Assembly: GCA_022494885.1 (NCBI GenBank)
Contig: JAGVSM010002666.1
Location: forward strand, 62,001 to 126,000
DNA: 64,000 nt
Reading direction: 5' to 3'
DNA from: Micrasema longulum
Taxonomy: Eukaryota > Arthropoda > Insecta > Trichoptera > Brachycentridae
Position 1 is the first letter of the stretch. Each line of letters begins with the position of its first letter. Shown here in pieces: positions 53,467 to 63,360 of the stretch. The notes beneath the pieces are model-generated. The model did no database searches. It was not told where the DNA came from and saw nothing but the letters and a program-made list of their open reading frames with translations. The position numbers were made by a program, and so were the translations under genes.

Positions 53467-53830
53467 TTGCTAGAATTCCACTCGTCTATGCGCTTTGTAG
53501 CTGCACGATGATTGGTTATCTAGCTTTCATATACCAACTTAAAAATACCTAAATTTTATAAATGGGGTCTAGAATTCCAATCGTCTATGCGCTTAGTAGC
53601 TGCAAGACGTGTTGTAATCTTACTCCTTTTTATTATTCATTTTTTTTTTTTTTTTAGTATCATTAATACACTAAATGGGGGTAAATGGGGGCTAAATTTT
53701 TAACTGTCTATGCGCTCTGTAGCTGCAAGACGTCCTGTAATCTAGCTCCTATCTGTTATAATTTTTTATTGATCTTAATTGAAAACGAGGAACTAGAATC
53801 CCAACCGTCCATGCGCTCTGTAGCTGCAAT
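53467..53830 (+). repeat. Four tandem ~100-120 bp repeats (LINE 3' UTR)
   Basis: The block TAGAATTCC-A-TCGTCTATGCGCT then GTAGCTGCAAGACG recurs; the GTCTATGCGCT core lies at 53484, 53583, 53705 and (as GTCCATGCGCT) 53807, spacings 99, 122 and 102. The array leads straight into the L2-type hairpin tail, so it is best read as the tandem 3' UTR of that LINE. Confidence 0.85.
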
Positions 53831-53890
53831 TGTACAGCGCCCTTGAGGTGATTTTCACAAAAATGGCGCTATATAAATTATCCAACTATA
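53831..53890 (+). mobile_element. L2/CR1-type LINE tail, second copy
   Basis: TGTACAGCGCCCTTGAGG ... AAAATGGCGCTATATAAATTA, stem AGCGCC 53836-53841 with GGCGCT 53865-53870. It matches 20115-20165 over the whole hairpin. Confidence 0.7.
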
Positions 53891-54129
53891 TATATATATA
53901 TACTAATAAAATAATAACCATAAGTAGTCCTTTACTAATAAATTATAAATGCATAGCTAATCAAATGTAAGAAATTAAAAATCATTATTATACAAATATA
54001 AAGTATATATTTGTGCCAAGAATACATGTTACTTCAACATAAATGATATAGTATAGTATATAATAAAACAAATATAAAGCAATGAAATACAGAAAAATAT
54101 AAATAATATGTGTACCAATTATATAAAGT

Positions 54130-54520
54130 ACTACGTTTTTTGATTTAGATACGTTTTTCAAAAAAATCTCTCGCTATTTAATTTATATGTGTAGTTATTT
54201 TTATTTTAAAAATTCGTTTGACATTTTGAGTCTTTTATATTTGGCAATAAATCATTAAATATCTTTGGAGCAATTACATTTTATTGCTTTTTACCAAAGG
54301 CGGTTGATACAAATGGGACAATACAGTTAATTTGTGTTGCTGAACTAGTGTTTATATTTTGTTGGGTTCTTTTGACCTCACTTAATTTATCATAAAATTT
54401 AAGTAGTAGGCACCTCAAAAACAATTGTCTTACATACAATATCTTTAACTCAGCGGAAGATCTTCCGTTGAATACCTCAAGGGTTTTTTGAGAATGATCT
54501 TCATGATCCATTTTGTGCTA
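54130..54520 (-). pseudogene. LINE beta-like ORF2 C-terminus, minus strand
   Basis: In minus sense: IILKKPLRYSTEDL (54450-54495), then in the next frame ELKILYVRQLFLRCLLLKFY, NINTSSATQINCIVPFVSTA, FGKKQ, stop, IAPKIFNDLLPNIKD. It parallels VILNKPSTFNTESLFKIFKV...T-R-GQ-SF...KG-K-YN-L at 4056-4473, so the two come from related LINEs. Confidence 0.72.
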
Positions 54521-54886
54521 TTTTTACTGGTTCAAGGATTGAACGAGAGCAACCTCCCCAAGCTAAATTAAACCTGCATTTTGCATAACTCATGTTATAT
54601 ATAACATAACTGTTGACTTTACAATGAAATAAAAAAAAAATATTCTTGTATATTTCAATGTATAAAAAATAAATTTAAAAAAAAACATTTTCAAACGATT
54701 TATTGTTATTTATTTATTTATGTGATGGTTTCAGTCCCCAGAAATACATGCAAACATTTGGCGTAAAGGCTGTAGGCGGATGATCGGGTTTAGTTTGATA
54801 TTAATTCAGAAATATTGAACCACGTGGTTTAACGATACAGGACTCGTCCTCATTAACGACCTGCCAGATGTCGTGGCATTTATTTA

Positions 54887-56053
54887 TCTTTATATATATC
54901 ATTCTTATGTACATTTGATGTTACTGAACGATTTCTAAACGGCGTAACATATTTATTTGCGGTTTTCAGCGAAATATAGATCTTTGCGCTGCGCGAGTTC
55001 GTAGATATTAAAATTTTAAATCCAATCCGTAAAAAAAAAGTAAGGAGCGTAAATCTTTTTTCATCGACTATCGGGGTGGCATTCGACGACAATGCATGTA
55101 CAAAAAAATGAAAGGATGTTGTTTTTTTGTGTTAAAAAAAAAAATGTTTTTAAATGTTTACAAACAACATTCTTTTTTCTGGATCCCAATTAGATTATTT
55201 CCTTACATTTTTTAGATTTTCTACACATTTATTTATTTTTACATGATATTTGGTAATAATAAAATAATATTAGGTGACATTCAATAAATTTTTGAAAATC
55301 GAATTCATAAATAAAGTGCACCCTTTTTGGTGAGAAGAGCCGAGTGTGACATTTAAAAAAGAATTCTATATTTTTTTTATCAATATTCCTACAGAGATGA
55401 GGTAGAATTTTTTTCAAATTCAGGATTATCGATATTCGAGCGTTTACAGGGCTTATGACCTGTCATTGGCTGGGTTGAGTGGCCACTTTACGTACAACAT
55501 TCCCCATTCCGCTGGTATCATTTTGATTTTTGTATATATCTTATTAAATGAGAAAGCTTTCACTAGCGTGTTGGAGCACCATCTACATATGTATTGATAT
55601 TGAAGTTAAGTATTTTTAATTAGCATATTACTTTATTTTATGTATTTAAGACTCTTCCGAGTTAAATTAAGTACTAGTAATCGCCTGCAGATGATTCTGC
55701 AATTTATTTATACTTATATTTTGACCAGATCTTATTACACAACATTATTAACGCTCGAATATCGATAATCCTGAATTTGAAAAAAATTCTACCTCATCTC
55801 TGTAGGAATATTGATAAAAAAAAATATATACCTACTTCCCCTCGGGAGAAATCCAGATTTGTGTATGTACAAAAATACACATACCAAAAAATAATGTTGA
55901 AGAATTCTATATTTGAAAACAAATTATTTTATGTTTTGGAAGTCAATCATAAACAAGTACCTAAGTACCTATTTATCAATTAAAAGCCTTTTTCCAAGCT
56001 AATAGTAGGCAAACCAACGTTTGAGCAGGACAATGTCTTTCGGGTCCGCTAGT
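54887..56053 (+). mobile_element. Non-autonomous Helitron, interrupted by a foldback element
   Basis: The 5' end near 54887 (TCTTTATATATATCATTC) is followed by TTACTGAACGATTTCTAAACGG and GCGGTTTTCAGCGAAATATAG. The 3' end is GTAGGCAAACCAACGTTTGAG then TGTCTTTCGGGTCCGCTAGT (to 56053), the CTAGT-type Helitron terminus with its small stem. Internal blocks match 63361-64000 and 49100-49350. The 55371-55824 segment is a later insertion. No Rep/helicase coding. Confidence 0.8.
55371..55824. mobile_element. Foldback element with 73-bp perfect inverted repeats, P-derived
   Basis: 55371-55443 and 55751-55823 are exact reverse complements (start TTTTTTTTATCAATATTCC, with ACAGAGATGAGG inside). Between them, 55444-55530 is family P core (GGGCTTATGACCTGTCATTG, GAGTGGCCACTTTACG), and the rest is unrelated. 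The arms occupy the position that the P end (CAACAGAGATG...CTAGGCATTTACAGGGC) occupies in other copies, so this looks like a P element with symmetric ends. Confidence 0.88.
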
Positions 56054-56227
56054 TTATTATATATATTGCCTAAGCCAATAACCAATTGTATTATGAAGAA
56101 AGAAATGTACAAGAAAGTGATCAAAAATAACTATTAGCAAAGATAAACAATCGTAAATATACAAATAAGCATTAATTTCGCTTATTTGTATATTTTTTTA
56201 CCCTCTTCACTGTTTTGCAAATATAAT

Positions 56228-56400
56228 GGCGGCCTCCGTGGTGTAGCGGTTAAGACGCTTGACTCACACACGGAAGGTTGCGGGTTCGATTCCCGGTGAG
56301 AACACAAAAATTAAAAATGTGATTTTTCTCAAGCCTGGGTGTTCTGTGATGTAATTCACCACTGTAATTGGGCCTCCTGGCCTGTTGTGGTGCAAAAAAG
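56228..56400 (+). mobile_element. tRNA-Val-like SINE, complete head
   Basis: CCTCCGTGGTGTAGCGGTTAAG (A box), an anticodon loop CTCACAC giving CAC (Val), then GCGGGTTCGATTCCCGG (B box with intact T stem). The body has GTGATGTAATTCACCACTG and TTGGGCCTCCTGGCCTG, then an A/T-rich tail. A tail-only copy is at 40223-40295. It is distinct from the Gly-like SINE. The stem GGGCC-TCCT-GGCC near its end may be the LINE-recognition hairpin. Confidence 0.85.
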
Positions 56401-57379
56401 TATAATATATAAAAAATATATAATATTTTAATTCGATGCTAATAATTAACGCTAATTTTCGGCACTGAACTGAACTGAAAAAAACTGGCTTTAAAATAAT
56501 GGCATACAATATATACATTAACACGATTGAAATAAAATATTTCGAAAAATAAAATAAATAAAACATCTTTGTTTTTAACCACATTTTTTTTCGACCGACC
56601 GGTTTCAAAGCAAACAAAATTCTAGGTCAAGGTTTACGTAACTTATGAATTCTTTCCTATTTTGAAACGGATCAGTGTGGTTTAAAAGTTGTTTTTTTAA
56701 TTTTATTATAATGAATAACTTCAAAGTTAGTGATTCTTATATGAAAAATATAAAATTTATAAATATTTTGATCTAAACCATGAGAATCCACCTTTATCCC
56801 ACACTGTTTTAGTGGCGAAGAGATCTAGATAAAGCCGGAGGATCTATCCCAAAAAAATTCAAGTTGTGTGACGAATTTACTAATCTACACATTATGGAGA
56901 TTGGGGCATAAAAACAAAAGTTGCTCTTAGAAGATTTGATAAAAAGCAGATTTTGACTTCTGGTGACACGCTTAGGAACAAGAAAATAAGAAGCTATTTA
57001 CATTTATTGAGAAGGATTTAAATTAAGACAACTTGGTTTATAGAAATAGATAGAAGAATCACAGATAGATAAAATTATACAAAAATAAACGAGAAATAAA
57101 ATTGAGAAGATGAAAAAAACAACTAAAAAGAGTAATTTTTGTAAATAGCAGAAATTTATTGGAACCTCTTTCAGCCTTCTTTTTATTTTAATGAGCCACT
57201 CTTTCAATTCAATTGGGAATTTATTTTTGGAAGAGTAGCAATCTCTTGTGGCAACTTATTTTAGAATTCTTTTATAAAGCTTAAGTTTTTTTGAAACCGT
57301 AAGATTTCCTTAAGTTGCCCTTATTTTAATTATTGACCCATAGGTTAATAGAACTTATAAGTTTAGGCATTTACAAATA
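56401..57379. other. No recognisable feature
   Basis: 56583-56615 (CGACCGACCGGTTTCAAAGC) resembles the end of the MITE at 34184 but is isolated. The rest is featureless. Confidence 0.3.
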
Positions 57380-58664
57380 TATCTTTACATGTATAACTCT
57401 TCTGTATGTGTATGTCACTTAACTCCTAAACGGCGGGACCGATTTTGATTAAATTTTTTGTGTGTGTTTGAGTAAGTCCCTGGAAGGTTTAGACTCACAA
57501 TTACACCCAAATTGTGAAAATACAGCTAACTTATTAAATACATTCAAAACAATAAGACAAAAATGTCAAACTTAATGTGAAATGTCACTTAGTATATAGT
57601 TGATCGAAAATTTAAATATAAAAAAAAATTGTTTTCTGAACCGGCTAATTTTAGTTTATTTCATTTTTTATTTTATTTATTTTGAATACAAACAGATGTA
57701 CAGGTTAAATTAATATTTAAAAGAACTAAATTAATTATAAATTATTTATTAATTTATACTTTAACATTGTTGAATTCTTTTTTCATACAGAATAATGTTC
57801 CCTCACTGGGGTGTCCCGTGCCGAGGGAAACATTTTACAAAATGGCAAACATGCCTAAGATTAGCTATTTAACAATGTTAACACAATGATAACAATTAAA
57901 AAAAAACGTAATTAATCCAATCAACCTAAGTATCATTAGAATAATAAACAGTAGAAAAAACTAAAATAATAATAAAAAACAAAACCAATTTATATAGACC
58001 AATAAAACAAATTTCATAAACAGTACACACATTTTACCTATTTAGCTTGATCCACGCATCGATCCGTGTGCAACTCACCTCTACTATCCATTTCTTAAAA
58101 GCAATTTTATATTGTGAGAACTTACTAATGAGTTATAAAATGATAATGGTTTGAATGTACAAAAGTGATGAACAAATCATATATTTTCATTTTATTTTAA
58201 ATTTAGTTAAATTAGTTTAAGGATCCTCCTTATTTGAGAAATCTGTTCTAAGGAGGATGTATACATAGTAGGATTTGCCATGTATTCATGTATTCACTAA
58301 ATAATAATGTAATAAAACGACGACGGCTTAAAGTTAAAACTATATAAATAATAAATATATGTACTATATATTTTGTTAAGATAAATATGGACAAAACAAG
58401 GAGATATTAGGAAGGAAAAGAAAGACATTCATAAGGAGTGGTAAAGGATGATTGAAGGAAAGTATGAGTGGAAAATTTCATTTGATTTAACGATTTAATG
58501 ATTTAATGATTTAATGATTTAATGATTTAATGATTTAATGATTTAATGATTTAATGATTTAATGATTTAATGATTTAATGATTTAATGATTTAATGATTT
58601 AATGATTTAATAATAGCAGGCAAGCCAACGTTCGGGCAGGACGACGTCTGTCGGGTCCGCTACT
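57380..58664 (+). mobile_element. Non-autonomous Helitron with internal microsatellite
   Basis: 5' region: TCTTTACATGTATAACTC, then GTATGTCACTTAACTCCTAAAC, GGCGGGACCGATTTTGATTAAATT and TTTGTGTGTGTTTGAG, the familiar leading block of insect Helitrons. 3' end: GGCAAGCCAACGTTCGGGCAGG then ACGTCTGTCGGGTCCGCTACT at 58615-58664. Internally no coding capacity; a direct repeat pair with 58790-58880 (CTCACT-GGGT...CCCGTGCCGAGG) lies at 57800-57835. The 8-bp array sits just before the 3' terminus. Confidence 0.82.
58484..58612 (+). repeat. (GATTTAAT)n microsatellite, about 16 units
   Basis: Nearly perfect; only the first unit differs (GATTTAAC). It ends 50 bp before the Helitron 3' end. Short arrays near the 3' end are a known trait of some non-autonomous Helitrons. 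Confidence 0.95.
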
Positions 58665-58888
58665 GTAATATGTTTAAGGATATGATATTATAATTTTATA
58701 CGTACTTATATTATTAAAAAATATGATAAGTATATAACACACATATATATATTAATCATAATTGCCTTTCCGTTCTTAATAGTGAATCTAATTTCCTTTT
58801 TTTTTCATTATCAACTAAGATTAACAATAAAATAATGTGACCTCACTAGGGTAAGGGTAACCCGTGCCGAGGACAATTCGGGGGCTTA

Positions 58889-59286
58889 GGGTCATAAGGG
58901 CGAAACTACAAAAAATGTTTTTTTTGTGTTAAGTACTAATCTGATATCCAAACAAAATATCCTGTTAGTGACAAAAAGATGAAACTCATCCGATAAGTAG
59001 TTACCTAGATAAATTTGTGTGAAACTACAAATGAAGCGTTTTGTTTAAAGTCAAAAGAATAAAACACCTTTTACATCATTTTGTTAATTTACTAATGTAA
59101 GCGCAAGTTAGGGTCATATAGACGAAAGCGTAGTTTCATATTTTTGTCTCTAAAACATTTTATGCTCTATTAACTGTATTTTTTATTTTCTTTATTTGTT
59201 ACCCTTAAAAGACAGTATTTTTTTTGAAAACTGTTTTATCATTTATCTCAAAACTGTGTTTTTGTAGTTTCGCCCTTATGTACGAA
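58889..59286. mobile_element. ~390-bp MITE with CATAAGGGCGAAACTAC ends
   Basis: Left end GTCATAAGGGCGAAACTACA (58891 on) pairs with the right end TGTAGTTTCGCCCTTATG (59262-59281). An internal, partly decayed repeat of the end sequence (TAGGGTCATATAGACGAAAG, 59109) suggests a composite. AT-rich interior, no frame. Confidence 0.75.
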
Positions 59287-59714
59287 TTAACAATATACTT
59301 TTAAAAAATATTTTTACACGTAAGAATAAACAAAGAAGTCTACTTTTACTAACTTTTGTTATTTTTTTTGCGCTTAAGAGGACAGGGTACGTATTCTGGT
59401 GGGAAGTTCAAATTTATCTTTAATTTTATCTGCACAGTAAAATTATGTTTCCGGTATGTTTAAAAAAAAATTGTACATGTTTAATAACCGTTTACCGACG
59501 AAGACACTTTGAATTTTCATACAAATATACACACTTTCATACATAAATAACGATGTTAGTTTATAACATCTTAGTATATACCGATAAACATAGCCGTTCA
59601 TAGTCGCGGCCTAGGAAGCCCAATCGCGGTGGTAAATGAGTGATTTGGTTGGTTCATTTAAAAAAAATCATTTGTTAGTAGACTATCAAACTAATCCAAA
59701 TCAAAAACAATTTA
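59287..59714. other. No recognisable feature
   Basis: AT-rich except for CATAGTCGCGGCCTAGG near 59605; nothing supported. Confidence 0.3.
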
Positions 59715-59935
59715 AAATATGTATGACCAAGGAAGACGTGGCATGATCAGATAAACCAAAATCTTAAGTCTGGTCATGTCAAAAGCAGACAGAACCGAAG
59801 GGCATGTATGACAAGATGAATGTGGAAGAGGCTAGGATTGTATGCCAGGATAGAAGTGTGTGGCGGTCCATTCTCTCTGCCTACCCCTACGGGGAAATGG
59901 CGTGATGGTAGTAGTAGTAGTAGTAGTAGTATAGT
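59715..59935 (+). pseudogene. RTE-like LINE C-terminus with (GTA)n tail
   Basis: One frame reads MNVEEARIVCQDRSVWRSIL then SAYPYGEMA and a stop at about 59891-59895 (TGA). This is the EEA---A-DR--WR-LV ending of RTE-like ORF2. A GTA repeat of about 8 units (59907-59931) follows almost at once, the short-repeat 3' end typical of RTE LINEs. Upstream GGAAGACGTGGCATGATCAG matches 26895-26915. Confidence 0.82.
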
Positions 59936-59979
59936 ATAATCATCTCTACAATTTGTTATAGTTTCGTAATTACTCTGGG

Positions 59980-60240
59980 TGACGTCACTGGTTCTTTTCG
60001 GTGAGTTGTCCTGATTGATGTGTGGCTTACCGGAAACCGGAAATCACAAAACTTTATCATTGTTTGGTTTAAAAGAACTTGTGTCGTAATTGATTCATTT
60101 TTAGGAAGTTTTTTATGCATTGTAGAGAATTTTTGCTGTACAATTAAATGCTTTAATTTTGACTGCATTCAAGCAAACTTTTTTTGTATCCAATTTTCCG
60201 TACCACTGAACTTCAGCATTACGAAACTTTCCATGTATGA
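59980..60240 (+). repeat. Dispersed repeat shared with 37600-37760
   Basis: GTGACGTCACTGG near 59981 and TTTTTTGTATCCAATTTTCC near 60180 are common to both. This copy is longer and contains CTTACCGGAAACCGGAAATC. An open frame across 60020-60307 is unrecognised and overlaps the repeat. Confidence 0.6.
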
Positions 60241-60982
60241 TTTAAGTTTTTTTACCACTGTACCACGGAGAACGCTGGAGGCAAATGATCAGTCTTATGC
60301 TTCTTGAAGATGAAATGTCCTAGCGTAAAAAAAAACAATCCTTTCCAAAGCTTTCATGAAATATTAATATCATAAAGATAATTAATGATGTAATGTTATT
60401 TTAATTAATTCTTTGATAATCTGGGACTACACAATGTATAAAGGATATTAATCTTAATTAATATTCGACAGATTAAAATAAGGACTTTTAACAATTTTGG
60501 AATAATTTAATGAAGAGGCGTCATTAGTATTATTTTGTGATTATTAAAATTTCTGAATGTGATGAAAACATGGTAGATGAATTGTTTTGTCATTTGATAT
60601 TTTGAAAACATTGAAAATTGTTTGAATTAAGACGAATAACTGGGCCCTAATTAAAATGTAAAACTCTTCAAAAAAATTATGTATTTTAACTTATTCTATT
60701 TAAGAAAAAAACAGTTCTACATAAATATTAATAGTTAACATTTAGAAATATTTATTTCAATAATACGTTTGCACAAATTGTACATAGTGAAGAAAAATTA
60801 TAAAAAATCATTCTAATATATAGGCTGTTATAAAATGCCGTCATTCAATTGAATGGCTAGGCCTTACGTATAGCTAAATGTTCAACGTGTTGGTTGGTTA
60901 AATACTAATTATTTTTTTACATAAGTTAAGAAAACACTTTTTTTTAAATCATTAAAATTAAGCCAACCACAATATGTATCTT
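60241..60982. other. No recognisable feature
   Basis: AT-rich; 60800-60900 has TGAATGGCTAGGCC, faintly similar to 3255-3290 (AATGGCCAGACC), nothing more. Confidence 0.3.
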
Positions 60983-61058
60983 TTTTGGGTGATTCCGTGT
61001 AAGTTAGATTCGTTTCGACGTTTCGGCTACCGTTGCGGGAGTCTTCTTAGGGTAAACT
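60983..61058 (+). repeat. Half copy of the 33335-33490 palindromic element
   Basis: TTGGGTGATTCCGTG, then TTTCGACGTTTCGGCTACCG, GGGAGTCTTCTTAGGGTAAAC. Same left arm and loop start; no inverted arm follows. Confidence 0.8.
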
Positions 61059-61739
61059 GTTTGTTTTGTAGAAAACAAAAGTGTTTATCCGCTAGTAATT
61101 TGTACTGTGTCGCAGTCGGCAGGAGGCACATTTTTATTTTTATTTTTATTAATAATAAAACATATAATACAAAAATTACATACTATACTCTCAGGAGTTA
61201 TTGGAAACTCATTTAGGACCGTACACAAGAAAGAAAAATTTTTTACAATACATAATATTATCCGAAATAAAAGAAAACATTATTGTATAAGAAACATTAA
61301 ACACCATCTTATACAAACTACATTAATAATTATCACTATCAAAAAGATTTAAGAAAAAAAATTAAATTGCGACACTTCTGGATTTTTTATTCAGTTTTTC
61401 GTGTCTTAGGTCATTAGGCAGTTTATTATATTCGGAATGGCCAATATTTTCCAAGGACCTACTGCCAAACTTTGTTGAGCGAAAATTAGACACATGAAGA
61501 TTCCCCGAATAAAGCGTATTGTAATTATGAATATTATGACATTCCGTGTCATTTTTTGTAGTGTGTAGTGCCGGGAACCATGTTGAGTATAATTTCAGCC
61601 AGTTGTTATTGTTTATGTTATTTGGGTATTTTTTGTGTCATGAAACTAAACAAAATAATAAAAATATATATTTATATATTGCTAAATACTATTTGCTTTT
61701 ATGTAAATATTTGTATTGAAATCTATTGCAACAGAAATT
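61059..61739. other. Unassigned; possible LINE tail
   Basis: 61128-61350 is A/T-rich with an AAT-type start (TTTTTATTTTTATTAATAATAAAAC). On the minus strand 61380-61560 has TTCGCTCAACAAAGTTTGGC and neighbours that may be a LINE C-terminus (KFGSRSLENIGHSEYNKLPN-like in one frame), but I am not sure. Confidence 0.35.
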
Positions 61740-62825
61740 CAAAACATTTTTGGGAAGTGAGTATAGAAGTCTAGGCATTTACAGAGCTCATGACTTATCA
61801 TTGGCAAGTGGCCACTTTACACACCGTGTAACATCTACCATTCTGCCTAGACATCCATATTTCTAATACTCTTCCATCTGTTGATTTTTGTGAAGTTAAA
61901 AAGCTGAAACATCTATTGATGTGGGCAACATATAAAACTATTTAAAAATTGATTTTAAAGTAAATGAATCAAAATCCAGCCTTGTGTACAAACATTTAAG
62001 CATACTCAAAACATTGTACAGTGTTTGTTATTCAACAATGTTTGAGTATGTCCAAATGCTTGCAGATTGGCTGGATCTCCTCCTTAGGGAGTTATTCATA
62101 TTTTGATTAATTTCAACAGAGCGGGAAAACATCTTTGAGAAAGAAATATGGAAGTCTAGGCATTTTAAGGGGTAATACCTGTCATTGACTGGTTTAAGTG
62201 GCCACTTTACACACTGTGTAACATTCACCATTCTGCCCATGTTTAAACATCCACATTTCCTCAACTCTTCCATCCGTCGACTTTTGTGAAGCATAAGAGC
62301 TGAAACTTTTATCACGTGGGTGAGATTCATCCGGCTGAACCAAATTACCTACTAGGCAACGCCTGAAAACGATTTTACGATTTTTACACTTCTTCTTTTG
62401 CCAGGTATTTAATTCAACAATGTTTGAGTATGTCCAAATGCTTGCAGACTGGCTGGATCTCCTCCCTAGGAAGTTATTCATATTTAAGTTCATTTCAACA
62501 GAGACTGAAAACATCTTTGAGAAGGGAATATGGAAGTCTAGGCGTTTACAGTCCTAATGACCTGTAATTGGCTAGTTTAAGTGACTACTTTACACAATGT
62601 GTAACATTCACCATTCTGCCCATGTTTTAACATCCACATTTCCTCAACTCTTCTATCTGTTGACTTTTGTGAAGCAAAATAGCTGAAACCTTTATCAGTG
62701 TGTGTATCTTTAGCGGTGTGTAAGGTGGCCACTCAAACCAGCCAATGACAGGTCATAAGCCCTGTAAATGCCTAAACTTCCATATTTTCTTCTCAAATAT
62801 GTTTTTTTCTCTCTGTTGAAATGAA
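61740..62825. repeat. Family P cluster, B subfamily, tandem period 382
   Basis: Mosaic start (61750-62020: forward CTAGGCATTTACAGAGC to GCTGAAAC, then reverse AATCCAGCCTTGTG to CATACTCAAAACATTG). Two forward units then begin at TTCAACAATGTTTGAG at 62031 and 62413, so period 382. A reverse segment follows from 62720 (GGTGGCCACTCAAACC) to 62825 (CTCTCTGTTGAAATG). Palindromes are at 62207-62221 (exact) and near 62590 (centre A). This is the only simple head-to-tail pair in the window. Confidence 0.9.
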
Positions 62826-63360
62826 TTTAAATGTTTGTAATTCACTTAAAAACGACTTGACCTTTCAAAATAATTCCCAAAGCTAAATAATACATTTTTC
62901 TAACATAAAATATAGTTTTAGCTACATTCGTATACTTTTTAATTAACTGGGGCTCAAACAGACTAATTTTAAAAACAATAATTAGAACTAGATAGGTCAG
63001 AATCATCATTGATTAAATTTTTAATGTAACACGAACTGAGTAAAAAAAATACGAATATTTTTACAAGGGAGAAGTCTAGCTGTGATAAGAATGAGATAAG
63101 ACATCGCGTTGAAAAATTCACCCCTGTCAAATATTTTTTTTAACTAATAAAACACTTTTAACTGTTGTTGCCGGGTGAAATACGGCCGAGTTACGCCATT
63201 TTGTCAAAACTTCCTAAATATGATTTATTCAAGGAAATTTGTAATGCGGTGTAATCGCGAATAAAAACAGAGAAGAAAAAGAAGAAGAAGAAAAAAGAGA
63301 TGGCCAAAAATTTGCTCTTTTGCTTAAGCTTTTTGAACAGGGAAACATAACTTTTTTACA
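62826..63360. other. No recognisable feature
   Basis: AT-rich; an AGAAGAAGAAGAAG run near 63271-63296. Nothing else supported. Confidence 0.3.

Noticed and set aside
55229..55983. Two small proteins with the same first 15 residues on opposite strands
   Set aside because: The identity comes from the 73-bp perfect inverted repeats at 55371-55443 and 55751-55823, not from paired genes.
56264..56617. 117-codon minus-strand frame ending in a SPGIEPATFRV-like stretch
   Set aside because: That motif is the antisense of a tRNA-derived SINE head (56228-56300), a common false gene call.
61740..62825. CRISPR-like array or clustered regulatory repeats
   Set aside because: The unit is ~382 bp, degenerate, and found in both orientations through the window; no short direct repeats with unique spacers.
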